Origin: Adiantum capillus-veneris | Taxonomy: Eukaryota > Streptophyta > Polypodiopsida > Polypodiales > Pteridaceae | Assembly (NCBI GenBank): GCA_014529385.2 | Contig: CM043962.1 | Coordinates: 53,091,905-53,155,904 of the forward strand | DNA length: 64,000 bases | Direction of reading: 5' to 3' | Shown here: positions 1 to 11,979 of the stretch, piece after piece | Layout: each line of letters starts with the position of its first letter | Numbering within the stretch: the stretch's first letter is position 1 | Program-made: the position numbers and the translations under genes | Notes under the pieces: model-generated | Told to the model about the DNA's origin: nothing | Database searches by the model: none | Seen by the model: the letters and a program-made list of their open reading frames with translations, nothing else

Positions 1-2150
1 AGCTGTTAGAGTTGTTTTGCCTATGGCAGAACAAGCTCGTTGGGATGTTAAGGATGAGCAGGCTCATGCATTGATTTCGTTGTCTGTGAAGCGCACCATT
101 GTTCCTCACATCCGTTCAGCAAAATCTGCAAAATAGGTTTGGGATATTCTAGCAGGTCTTTATGCAAGCCGCAATGAGGCTAAAATTGCTTTACCGCGTA
201 AAGAGCTGGAGTCAAAGATTATGCATGAGGAAGATGATATGGACACTTTCCTTGCTAGTGTTAAGGATATCAATGAGCAACTTATTTCTGCAAGTGAAGT
301 TACTTTAGACAGTTCCCTTGTGCATACTATTCTTGATGCCTTACCAGATTCTTACCAGACTTTTGCTAGTACTTGGAGACTTATGACCCAAGGAAATCCA
401 GAATTTGTCAAGTTTGATGCATTATGCACATTGATGTTGCAAGAGTCACTTTCCAGAAAAAACAGGACTAGACAGCGTGCAGTTGAGCAGGCTTTTATTT
501 CTTCTCAAAGAAAGGGTGGTAACAGCAATGCAGCCACTTCTTATGGTTCTGCTGTGAGTGGCAAAAATTCTGCTCCTAATGCTTTTGCTGGTAGCAATTC
601 GTCTAGAAATTCTGGTGATAAGGGCAAAAAGAAGATGTGTTGACATTATTGTAAAGCCAATGATCACTTGATCAAGTCGTGTCCTAAGTTGAAGGCCAAA
701 GAGGCTAAGAAGAAAGAGGGTGGTTCCACTGCAAATGCTGGTTCCACTACAAATGCAACCATTGTTGAGTCTTCTATGAAAGGAGACTGTGTTGCTGATG
801 TTGATGCAGAATGGGCTTTTAGTGCAGAGTGCACTTACAATCCTGTTGTCCATGATGCATGCTTGTTAGTTGCTAAAGATTAACATGTGTGGTATTTCGA
901 CAGTGGTGCTACAAAGCACATTACCTCACATCGTGAATTGTTTACCTCTCTCGAGTCTATCCCTCATGGGAATTCAGTCATTTGTGCCAACAACGCCTCT
1001 TATCCAGTTCAGGGAGTTGGAAATAATGTGCTCACTGCTGCTAATGGCAGTTCCTTCACACTTGTTGATGCACTTTATGTACCTGGGATCAAGAAGAATC
1101 TCTTGTCTGTATCCGCACTTGCTAGACTTGGACTTGTAGTCAAATTTGTGGATGACAGATGTACAGTTCATGACCTCAGTTTTGGTGATGAAATTGTTGC
1201 AGCTAGGCTTTTGTGCCGTGGGCTGTATAAGCTCACTTTGTATGACAAGTGTGGACAAAATTTTGCAAATGCTGTTGCAGATTCAAGGGCTATTTCAGAT
1301 GCAAAACTTTGGCATGCATGTTTTGGTCATCTGAATTTTGCCAGTTTGCTGCGTTTGTAGAAATCTGATATGGTTGCTTCTTTGCCGCCTCTTAAAGCAC
1401 CTATCAAACATGTTTCTGAAGGCTGTATTTTGGGTAAGATGCAACGTTCTAAATTTCCAAAGGATGGTTCAGTTAGGGCCACATGCAGGTTGCAGCTTGT
1501 GCATAGTGATGTTTGTGGGCCCATGCAAACTCCGTTCTTGGGAAATTACCTGTACTTTGTGACTTTCTTTGATGATTACTCCAGGCATGCATGGGTATTT
1601 CCGCTTAAAGCGAAGTCCCAAGTTTTTATGTGCTTCAAACAATTTCTGGCTATGGCTGAAAATGTCTCGAAATGTACTATGGGCACCCTCCATTCCGATC
1701 GAGGGGGGGAGTATATGTCTCATGAATTTAATGCATTTTTGGCTAGTCGTGGGATAAAACACCAATGTACGGTGCCTTATACACCTCAGAAAAATGGTGT
1801 TGCTGAGAGGAAAAACAGGTCACTGACGGAAATGGCACGATGTATGGTCAAAAGTCAAGCTTTGCCGCATTCTTTTTGGCTTGAGGCCATCATGTGTGCC
1901 ACTTATGTACTTAACAGGTGTCCTACGAAAGCTTTGTAGTTTATTACTCCATATGAATCATGGCATGATAGAAAGCCTTCTATTGAGCACATGCGTGTTT
2001 TTGGCTATTTGGCATATGCTTTGGTGCCACAAGTGCAGCGCACAAAATTGGATGATAAGGCTGTCAAATGTATTTTTGTTGGTTATAGTGCTGAAAGCAA
2101 AGGTTACAGGTTGTATCATCCACAAACAAAACGTATTCTGGTTTCTCCCC
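1..2150 (+). mobile_element. Ty1/copia retrotransposon fossil, partial
   Basis: The left edge of the window cuts into a Ty1/copia element. In order it shows a gag segment (about 1-640), a CCHC zinc knuckle (about 645-685), the aspartic protease motif DSGAT (about 899-915), a GAG-pre-integrase segment (about 1290-1450), an integrase core (about 1490-1940) and the start of the region after integrase, ending near RILVS at about 2145. No reverse transcriptase, RNase H or LTR is seen in the window. It is broken, with several breaks, and is cut short on the right where it meets CACTA copy 1. No LTR pair is available for dating. Confidence 0.9.
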
Positions 2151-2329
2151 GCCTTCTTACATCTGCACACTTTGTCCTCTTGTCTCACAAAGCATATATA
2201 TGAAATCCACTGATGACTAGGCGACACAACTTGCACATAGGACAAGTCACAAAATTAGTATTGATATTACTTCACATATACTTATTTAATTAAATCAACT
2301 CACACATATTAACGTCTCACCTCAATCGA

Positions 2330-3483
2330 TCAACAAGACTCTAAGGCCTCCCATTCTATAGGCTCTCCTGAAGCATCAAGATCATTCAATACTTCATAGA
2401 TACCTCTGCGATATCCATCTGTCTCCTCCTGGCATGTCGGGGCTCAATGCATTGCAAGATTCTGCGTTTATACAAAAATCAAAGTAATAAGAATAGATGA
2501 TTCATCACGTTTAAAAAAACGCCATAGGTAGGATTGGATTGGAAACTCACAAACTCATAACGAAAGCTATCGAAGCCTCCGCTGCCAAGATGAGATGTCC
2601 CCCTGGTCATCTATCGTATCTGCGTGGCCTGACGCTGCTGTCTGAACCGTGTCTCCGTTCTCCTCTCATCCTCCCTGATCTGCTGCCACGTCTCGTGTGG
2701 GATGCCCAAAGTCTTTGGTGAGCCAGTCCTGAAAGCCTGCCAAGCTGCATCTCGTCGATGTTTCACGGTGTCCCGTACAACACCCTTGATCCACCTCCTC
2801 GAAAGATCCTTTGAACCCGGAGCAGGCTGATACTCTCTCATGATGGTCTCCACTATATAATTAATTTTGTCACGATCCTGCTCAGGCCAAGGCGTCAGAA
2901 TGCTGGTCGAAAACTGCAGCTCCGCGAGCTGGCGAATCCTCTATCTCATCTCAGCCTCGGCTCTATCCATGTCAACAGAACCATCTTCTTGTCCAGTATA
3001 GATCTTGGAGGCACTGGGATCGTGTGCCCCCCAAGGTGTCCAAGGTGTGCTAAGAGGTGTGTCGAGAGGTGTGCCTGGGTAGGACAAGGGTCATGAGCGA
3101 GGAGGGGTCGAAGCATTTGTGGACCCTCCTCCACAACAACCACCATCTCCACCTGACGAACGCCGAGATTGGCGAGTGCGCCTGTGCTGCGGAGATGAGG
3201 ACGTACCCGCCTCTGCCGCACCCCTAGGTGTCGAAGCGGCCGTGATGGGAGACCTTGCAGGCATCGTACCCGTAGGCGTCCTCTCTCCCCATAGGCGTCC
3301 CCCCCATAGGTGTCCCCCCCATAGGCGTCGGACCCTCGGGTGTGAAGCCCGGAGGCTAGTACCTGTGCCTCTAGCTACCCAGTACTGAGAAGCCTCTGCC
3401 ATCTGACTGGGCGTCATCCATGTGACGAAGCCCATGAATGCATCTACACTCATAGAAGTGGGATCTGGAAACTGGTCTGCCAT
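2330..3483 (-). pseudogene. CACTA second gene, copy 1 (TNPA/transposase_24-like)
   Basis: This gene lies downstream of TNP2 on the same strand, as in copy 2. A splice acceptor (TTTGTGCAG) sits just before the probable start MADQF at 3483, so it likely has a 5' leader intron. The N-terminal part has the low-complexity block SSGGDGGCCGGG followed by ASTPPR, then a TP-rich stretch. The middle (2853-2611) has a basic plant-transposase segment (MREYQ, then RRWIKGVV, then KHRRDAAWQAF). The last exon (about 2440-2330) reads GYRRGIYEVLNDLDASGEP and ends in TGA at 2330. Frame changes near 3091 and an in-frame TAG at 2941-2943 break it. In characterised En/Spm elements the second product binds subterminal repeats; that role is inferred here from position and family. 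Confidence 0.65.
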
Positions 3484-3590
3484 ACTAAAGTCCTGCACAA
3501 AGAAAGTAAAATAAAGCGTCAGAACACCTTTGTTTAAATTAACTTTAAGCTTAATTTCAAATCAACGTCTTCACACAAACACTTACAGGC

Positions 3591-6500
3591 CTAGGCCTCG
3601 ACGAGTGAGGCATCATCGATAAGATCTTGCACCGTATCATCGTCTATCTCTAATTGCAAACATAACTCTACCCCAATTTGTTCTGGCAGATTGTCTTCAT
3701 CCATTGCATCTTCATCTACCAGTGTCAATTCTTCCTCGTCTGCGTCATCCCTCATAAATCTGTCAACTTCCTCTGCCATACCTTCGTCCATCTCATCTAA
3801 TGTCACAGTAGTATGGACGTCGTCTGACCGAATTTCCTCCAGGAGCTCTTGCCCTTCAAATACTTGTTTATTTCTTGGAGCAGCCTGAACCACAAACCAC
3901 CATTGTCGCTCTCGAGGGTCCGATACAAAGACCACTTGCTCGCAATGTTCGGGGAGAGCAAATGTGTCGCTCGCATCTGTCCAAACCTTTGTAGAATCTA
4001 TTTGCACAAGCTTGTTTCCATCTCTGCATACCGTTGCATTGCGACCAGAAGTAATCACCTTGAACCACTTCACATCCAACAAAAACATCTCAAACCGCTT
4101 GAAGCTGACTTTCAGGATATCTGACACCATACCACAGTAATCCAGGTTGCTAGTGCTCTCATTCATGTCTCTGGCACTGGCCCTGCTCTTTTGCATGAAA
4201 CTAACCATTACCCCACTATCAAACGTGTTTCTTTTGCTATCAATTTGTTGTTTTCTAAAATGCTTTCCATGCGGCCACAGTGCCATGTATGTATGATACT
4301 TCCAGTCACATCCAATAGCTAGCTCTTCCTTTTCTAGAGATATGGGTTCTCCGATCTGTCGAGCTGCTCTCATTGTCTTGTTCAACCATGCCATTGTCGA
4401 GAATTCAGGTAGAGGAGCGAGATAGTCTGGCAAGGGTAAGCCTCTAGTCGTTCGGCTTCGCTTGAAATCGTGTCGCTCCCTATTGTGTCTCTCTTTCTCT
4501 TCTTCGTACCTTTCAAGCCATTTTTGCATCGGCGTTGGATTTAGTATACAGAACTTCATGATCTTTTCTCGCATGGTGTTGTTCATTTTCTTCGGCACCC
4601 CTTGCCCTTGCGGCTCCTCTCCCACCAGTCTTGCATCCTCCTCATCGCTCCACAATCGAGGCATTTCTAGGTCAGAAACGGATAGAAATTCGATCGTCAA
4701 GACAAGAGACTCTTGCACCAGCCATCCTTCTGCCATGCTCCCCTTTGGATGCGCTTTTTGGCAAACAAAACCCTTAAGTGTTTTCATGAACCGCTCTAGA
4801 AAGAACATCCAACGGCTGTGGACTGTACCTGCCACTGCAACCTCATCTACTACATGGACGAGCAAGTGCATTTGGATAGTTAGGCAGCTTGTGGGTAGAT
4901 ACTTCTCAATCATGAAAACTGTCTCAATGGAGTTAGCCCTTGCAATTGCAATAGATTCCTCCCGTATCTCCTTGGAAGAGATCCACCGCACTAGCTCTGA
5001 AATCTTGTATATGCAAGTCCGCACTTCCTCTGTTAAACACCCCTTGATCGCAATTGGAAGAACGAATTGCAAGAACTTATGCCAATCATACGATTTCAGT
5101 CCTGACAATTGATCGTCACGGGTGAATGCTGTCTTGAGACATCGCATATATCCTGTTCGCGTCCTGAACTCTGAAATCACCCTTTTAACTTGTTGCTCTT
5201 CACTTTTTAGCAATACCCATGGCGCTCTTGGAAGTTTTGTTTGGCCAGCTGCATTGGTGAAAGGCCACAGCTCTGGCATCTTTCCAACTGACTGCAAATC
5301 ATCTCGTGAAGCTCGATTGTCTTTCATTCCCATGATTGTCTTCTAGAGGAGCTCTCCCACATTCTTGAATATATGCATTGGATCCAGCAAATGGTTAATT
5401 AGTAGATCATCCCAGTACAACAACGTATGGAGAATGGACAAACGTTTCATTCCTGGAACAGGTTGCCCCTCATGTTGCTCCCATCGGCAACGCCACTCTT
5501 GTCCATGCATAGGACGGCATTTGACACGACCAAGATGACCTTCGCACACGTGATGGCCATCTCGAAGATAACGGTGGTGGCCTTGATAAATTGTCTTTCG
5601 AAGAGAGACAGAATAGCGCACATCCAAAGACTGCCCGCAAATTGGACATGCATTGTATCTCGAAGTTGTTAGCCCTGCATATATTAAAGCATGAATCAGG
5701 CCAAGGCAAAGTGCTTGCGAATAGCGAGAATTTTGTAAATCAAGAACCATTACCAGAAGCTTCTCTGTATCCTGGCCAATCATGCATAGTCCACATAAGA
5801 AGTCCATGGATCCTTGCATGCTGTTCTCCTACTGGTTCAACTGCATCTGCTAAGTCAATCCCATGCCATAACTCCTGGAGCTCGTCAACTAGTGGATCTA
5901 GATAAACATCCATGTTTTTTTCCTTGAACTTACCAGGTACAATCAAGCTTAATATCAAATGACCCTTCTTGATGGCAAGCCACGGCGGGAGGTTGTAATT
6001 GATAAGGCACACAGGTCAAGTGCTCCATGACGAGCTTCTCAAGCCAAATGGATTGACTCCATCCATTGCCACGCCCAAACGCAAATTGCGTGGTTCACTC
6101 TTAAAATGTGGCCAGGTATCTTCAATGTGCCTCCAGGACTTTGAATCAACGGGCACCCTAAATGTTGCATCAGTGGATCTATTCGTAGAATGCCACCGCA
6201 TCAACTTTGCAATGGAACCACAACGAAACATGATTTTTATCCTAGGAATAATAGGGAAATGCCGCAACACTTTAGCTGGCACTGTCTCGCCAACTGCATC
6301 TTGTTTGTAGCGCATTGCTCCGCACTTAGGACACGACAGACAATCTGCGAATTCATTGCGAAGAAGAATGCAATCATTTGGACATGCATGAATCTTGTTG
6401 TAGTCCAAGCCAACTAAGTTCAATAGTTGCTTTGCGTCTGGCTTGGAGGGGGGCATTTCATTGCCAGCCGGGAGAAGTTTAAGGCACATTAAATTAAAAA

Positions 6501-7067
6501 TCTCTCCAAGCACGTCACCGTTGCAATCGGAAAATCTCTTTTGTAAATTACGTACCTAAACAAAGCAGTGACGCTTGCATCTGACCACCCGTACACTAAC
6601 TGAAGATTCAAAAACGCCAGACAAGTACGAAGCACATATATTTTGGCGCCTTCATAGATTGGTTGACGTGCCAACTTTCTCAACATGTCTTCAGGAGATA
6701 GGCCCACGGCTTCTGGTGCTGCTTCGTTAGCGTTCTCCTCGCTTGTCTGGAAGAAGGCATCCAGCATCTCCTCCATGCCGTCATCTTCTGTCTGTAAGCC
6801 CTTTTTTGCTTCCATCCTTGGCTCTATATTGGTCGGACCTTCACGCATAATATTTTTTCTCTCTCTCTCAGATGTAGGTGCTATGTCGTGAAAATCAATG
6901 CCCGTTCCGTAGGATTCGTATCGTAGATTCTGTACGGTTTCTCTAGCAAACTCTCCGTACTTATGCACATGCTCATTACATATCCTATGCTTGCACAGGA
7001 TTTGATACTTGCAGAGCGTGCACAAGCATGCAATCTTTTCCTCCATGTTAGTTGATGACGTTTCCAT
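3591..7067 (-). pseudogene. TNP2-type CACTA transposase, copy 1
   Basis: The gene encodes the transposase expected to cut and join CACTA ends. Domains in order: an N-terminal cysteine cluster (CLCTLCKY, transposase-associated domain), the Transposase_21/TNP2 core (HACPNDCILL, then PKCGAMRY, then VLRHFPIIPR, then AMDGVNPFG, then LPPWLAIKKGHL and WTMHDWPGY), a CPICG motif, LLDPMHIFKNV, then DUF4218-like (LPIAIKGCL, HLLVHVVDEV) and DUF4216-like (FDSGVMVSF, DVKWFKV) regions, and an acidic C-terminus. One clear intron is at 5675-5753. A first intron near 6550 is uncertain. The last exon (5674-3591) is continuous where copy 2 has three introns. Two Trp codons are stops (TGA at 6016-6018, TAG at 5343-5345), judged against copy 2. 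Otherwise the frame is open over more than 1000 residues. Confidence 0.88.
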
Positions 7068-7105
7068 CTACAATGATTATGAATGTTGTTTTAATATATA
7101 TACTC

Positions 7106-7299
7106 CTCACAATGTAAACTACCTCGCATTCTCTAGTCTTGCCCAATCTCCGTACACCTAGGTCCAGAGGTGTACGGAGATCAGGACCACCGGGTCAAAA
7201 TCTCGTCTTTATTGGTCAAATCCTATATGGGTAGACACATACGTGCACTCCCAGGTGTACATGGCAATGCATGTAGCGGGCAAAACCCCTTTGCCTCTT
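7106..7299 (-). promoter_or_regulatory. Conserved CACTA leader upstream of TNP2, copy 1
   Basis: About 190 bp upstream of the TNP2 start is closely similar to 49003-49199 upstream of TNP2 in copy 2, in the same orientation relative to the gene. Shared blocks include GAGGCAAAGGGGTTTTG, GACCAATAAAGACGAGAT, CCCGGTGGT followed by CTGATCTCCGT, and GAGGTAGTTTACA. It contains an imperfect inverted repeat around CCGTACACCT and AGGTGTACGG. It is probably the transposase promoter or 5' UTR. That role is inferred from conservation and position only. Confidence 0.6.
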
Positions 7300-7385
7300 T
7301 TAGTTCCATAGTTTCTTCTAGAGGGAGAGATAGAGAGATACAGAGAGTTTTTGTCCTTTTCACACAATTGGTCAACCAACCTAAC

Positions 7386-8110
<725 letters not shown>

Positions 8111-8120
8111 CTGATTGAAC

Positions 8121-8528
8121 GAGTGACTGAGCTAGGGAGATCCAGACGCCCATGACTATGGAGGCCAGACTACACAACATCGACAGAGGCTGCATCAGAG
8201 GATCCAGGTCACTTTGGCTCGACATGCACAATGCCTGGGACTACTGACCATGGAGGAGATTGATGAGGTCTGCCAGCGACAAATGTTGGATCTCCCATGA
8301 TCTACCTATCCCAGCTATCTGTTTTAGCTTCTTAGTCCACACCCAGCAGTTTAGGATTCCATAATATTTTATTTTTTCATTTTCTCTCATCTTGTTATTC
8401 TGACTGTGTATCAGATCCACCACATTGTAACTTTTTGGTCTCATAGGTCACTTTGTCCTTTTGAAGACATTAATATAACATTTCATTTCATTTCTCTTTC
8501 TTTAGTTTTAATTTCCTACACATACATT

Positions 8529-8532
<4 letters not shown>
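8121..8532 (+). mobile_element. Short LINE-tail copy in (CT)n (or SINE sharing the tail)
   Basis: This non-repetitive segment of about 400 bp is bounded on both sides by CT-rich microsatellite. Its 3' end (about 8437-8490) carries the block TTGGTCTCATAGGTCA followed by TTTG, then GACATTAATATAAC. That block is also the 3' end of the LINE at 8622-11369 and of the reverse-strand LINE ending at 49337. The rest shows no convincing open frame. It may be a strongly 5'-truncated LINE of a related subfamily or a SINE that borrows the LINE 3' tail. I cannot decide between these. Confidence 0.55.

Positions 8533-8621
<89 letters not shown>
8533..8621. repeat. (CT)n microsatellite between two LINE copies
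   Basis: About 89 bp of uninterrupted CT dinucleotide. It is both the tail of the preceding copy and the 5' flank of the following LINE. Confidence 0.99.
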
Positions 8622-8626
<5 letters not shown>

Positions 8627-11369
8627 ACATGTAGGAGACATAATGGGGATAGTGTGATTGACTATATGCTACTCTCTGAAGCCATCATGTATCGCATAAA
8701 GAGTTTTATGTTTGGTCAATGGACCCCGGAATCCGACCATCGCACCTTATGTATTGACCTTTCATGTGGAGAAGCAACTAAGCATGATAATCTCAGCCAA
8801 AGGAAAGAGAAGTTATCACTATGTATGGATTTCAAACGGGCACCAATTTACATTGAAATGGTTGAGCAAAATTTATGGATGACAAAGCTTCAATGTGATG
8901 CACCATTGGAAACTAAATGGGAAGCTTTCAAGAAAGCTATTTGTTCTTGTGCGGAAGAATGCTTTGCCATAAAGCATCTCCATGGTATCAACAAAGATAG
9001 ATCACGCAAAAGGTGGTTTGATAAAGAATGTCAAGATGCTCGAAAGTCCTTGATAAAGCTTGATGCAACTATGGACAAAGACAACTATCAAAGTCATTTG
9101 CATATATACAAGGCATTGATTCAAAAGAAGAGAAGAAGATGGGAAGTAAAGCAACAAGAATTTCAAGTCCAAGAAAAGGCACATGCATGTGGAAGATTTG
9201 GGAGAAACTTGAGAGGCAAGCGGGTTGAGAATTTTGGTAACTTGAGTCTAGTGGATATATACACACATTGTAGGCAATTATATGAGCAAGCAAATACTGA
9301 AAAAATGCCATTTTATGGTTCACTCCCATGTATGCCGTCTTTTTTTACTATTGAGGATGTATGCGGTGGGCTTGAAAAGTTGGCCACTCGCAAAGCGGGA
9401 GATCTTCAAGGTATCAAGCCGGAGATGATCAAATAGACAGGAGATTTTATCCATGAGTGGATGTGTGATATGTTCAACCTTGCACTTCAACATGGTATGC
9501 CTTATGATTGGAGTACTAATTGGGTTAAGCCTTTGCATAAAGGAGGGGATGTAAAGAATGTAAACAACTACCGGACTATAATGATTAAGTCTCTTATGGC
9601 AAAGTTGTTTGGGTGCATAATGGAGATGAAATTGAGTGATTGGGATGAAGAGAATGACAAGCGTGCAAAGGGACAAGCGGGTTTTCGTCGATGCCATAGC
9701 ACCATTGATCATCTTGTCACTCTTCGTGTTCTCATGGAGGAAAGTCGGTTGAAAGGCAAGCGATTGTATTGTTGTTTTGTGGACTTTAAGAAAGCCTTTG
9801 ATATGATTCCACGTAACAATTTGTGGAGAAGGATGGAAGAACTCCAAGTGCCAAGTGAGTTTATGCTTGCGGTTTCTCGAATCTATGAGAAGGTGATTTG
9901 TCAATTGCGCATGGGAAGAGAAATTTCAGAAATTTTTGTAAGCACTATTGGGGTTAAACAAGGATGTCCATTGTCACCAACTCTCTTTGGTCTATGCATC
10001 GATCAATTGGAACAAATGGTACTTGACTTTATGCAAGAAGAAGGCATTGAAGAGGTCACTATTTGCAATGCGGTAATCATGCTTTTGTTGTATGCGGATG
10101 ATGTAGTGCTTCTAGCACACACTTTAGAAGATGCACAAAAGCTTATGGTTGTCCTTGAGAACTTTTGCTTGCATAGTGGGCTGATTGTAAATGAATCCAA
10201 AACAAAGGTTATGCTTGTGAAAACCAACCATAAGGAGAAGCCATGCATTGTGTACAACAACGAGACACTTGAAGTTGTTGAGAGCTTTAAGTACCTTGGC
10301 CTTGAGGTTCCATCCAATCACAAGTGGCATGAATGTGCTATGCGTCGTTTGGAAGCGGGAAAGAGAGCATATTATGCATTTGAGAACATGTGTAATGCGG
10401 GAAACATCAAGTGTTGGGTTCTCAAGAAGTATCTTTTTGATGCATTGGTGACACCGGTTCTTCTTTATGGAGTTGAAGTGTGGGGCGGGAGCATCTCAAA
10501 GTCTACTTGGAAAGAGTTTGAGAATGTCCAAAAGCGTTTTCTTACAAACTTTCTCCAAGTTAAGACACAAACACCATATATGCTCCTACTTCTTGAGTCG
10601 GGATCTCTTCCAATTGAGGTTATGGGCATGGAAAGGGTTGTGGAGTACATGATAAAGATGCGTCAAAACCCCTCACATCGACTTCCTACAATTTCATGGG
10701 AAGCAAGCAAAAAAGTTCAAAAGACGCATAAAAGCAAGATCTTGAGCACGGGATGGATGCAAGACATAAAGAAGTGGTTTGGGAGATGGGATGCATTACA
10801 CTTGCTACATGATGCTTCAATTGACTCTCAAGTGAATGAAGCTTTTCTACAACGCCAATGTATTACGGCTTGGGAGAAATCCGGTGGGTCACGCTTCATA
10901 CATTACACCACCTATATTGCCCCCAACTACAAAACCATGTTCTTCGCTGAGAGAGGAAACCGTACTCACACTTACATGCTTGAGCCTATTCCCTTGTCCG
11001 CGATACGCACTATCGCAGCAATTCAGCTTAGCTCCCATTTCCTTCGATGCGAGATAGGGCGTTGGGGCAATGGAGAAGAGTCAAATCGATTGTGCACATT
11101 ATGCTCACTGCAAGTTCGAGAGTCTGAGTACCACACACTACTAGAGTGCTCAGCTTTTGATCACATCCGAACTTGCTTCTCTCACATTTTCAGCCATAAC
11201 TTAGACCTACACACTTTCCTCTCCCAGCCAAAGTGTGGGCTCTCCATTGCGACTCTCATCACTACAATTTTGGAGCATCGAGAGTCACTCATCAGCCATA
11301 CACATACTACATCACATGCAACTTTGGTCCCATAGGTCATATTTGACCTCCGAGGACGATAATAAAATC
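8622..11369 (+). mobile_element. Non-LTR retrotransposon (LINE), 5'-truncated
   Basis: A LINE begins abruptly at the end of a (CT)n tract, inside the apurinic endonuclease domain, and runs to a 3' UTR of about 35 bp (GGTCCCATAGGTCATATTTG) ending in AATAAAATCTATCTATCTATC and then (CT)n. There is no poly-A; the tail is a TCTA/TC microsatellite. It encodes ORF2 at 8654-11335. The 5' end of the element (ORF1 and most of the endonuclease) is missing, as in ordinary 5' truncation. It lies in the 5' part of CACTA copy 1, so it inserted after that element. Confidence 0.9.
8654..11335 (+). pseudogene. LINE ORF2 (endonuclease C-end, reverse transcriptase, C-terminal zinc motif)
   Basis: The reading frame starts with the end of an AP-type endonuclease domain (DSVIDYMLLSEA and SDHRTL). 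A connector follows, then a complete reverse transcriptase: GQAGFRRCHSTIDHL, then FVDFKKAFDMIPR, then GVKQGCPLSPTLF, then the catalytic LLYADDVVLLA (about 10080-10120), then GLIVNESKTKVM. The C-terminal part (about 11080-11160) has a Cys-His motif, CTLCSLQVRESEYHTLLEC, as in R1, Jockey and L1-type LINEs. The frame is open for about 890 codons except for one TAG at 9434-9436, where a Trp codon would fit. The N-terminal endonuclease is absent by truncation. The clade is not certain from motifs alone. Confidence 0.9.
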
Positions 11370-11379
11370 TATCTATCTA

Positions 11380-11422
<43 letters not shown>

Positions 11423-11519
11423 CACACACACACACACACACACACTTCTCTCTCTCTCTCTTTCCTACACACACACACACCCCGCTCTCTCTCTATCTCT
11501 TTCCTACACACACACACAC

Positions 11520-11569
<50 letters not shown>

Positions 11570-11586
11570 TACACACACACACACAC

Positions 11587-11626
<40 letters not shown>

Positions 11627-11655
11627 CTTTCCTACACACACACACACGATGTAGA
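11370..11655. repeat. Compound (TCTA)/(CT)/(CA) microsatellite array
   Basis: It begins with (TCTA)n/(CT)n as the LINE tail. A higher-order unit then repeats about five times: a (CT)n run, TTTCCTA, a (CA)n run and CCG. This suggests expansion of a compound unit rather than simple slippage of one dinucleotide. Confidence 0.95.
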
Positions 11656-11779
11656 GAGAGAGAGAGGGGTTGGGGGGGGGAAGAGATCCATAATACCTGC
11701 ACAGCAGGTTTCAGCCAAGATCTGAGCGCGCACATTGAAGGCGAAAATGGCCCTTACGCGCGGGTTCCCCTTTTTTTCC

Positions 11780-11979
11780 CCAATATTTTAGCGTCGAAAA
11801 GTGCGTCGATATACGCATGGTAATGTCCGTCGATATACGCGTGGAAAATCATACCTTGCCATGCGTATTTTCATGCGCATATCGACGGCTATTTTGACAC
11901 CTATATCAACGGGGTAAAAGAACGTCGATATCCGCGTGGAAAGGTACGGGCGTCGATAACTTTGGGTTATGTTGTAGTG
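11780..11979 (-). repeat. CACTA copy 1 terminal and subterminal repeats
   Basis: The block has about eight copies, in both orientations, of a motif close to GCGTCGATATACGC (for example CGTCGATATACGCGTGG and CATATCGACGGC). It ends in TTTGGGTTATGTTGTAGTG at 11979, the outer terminus. Arrays of this kind are binding sites for the second-gene protein in known En/Spm elements. The equivalent array in copy 2 uses GCGTCGCTA, a one-base difference. Confidence 0.8.

Noticed and set aside
2150-2330. Left terminal repeat of CACTA copy 1
   Set aside because: No CACTACAA terminus or GCGTCG array is present in this stretch, so the end is treated as lost.
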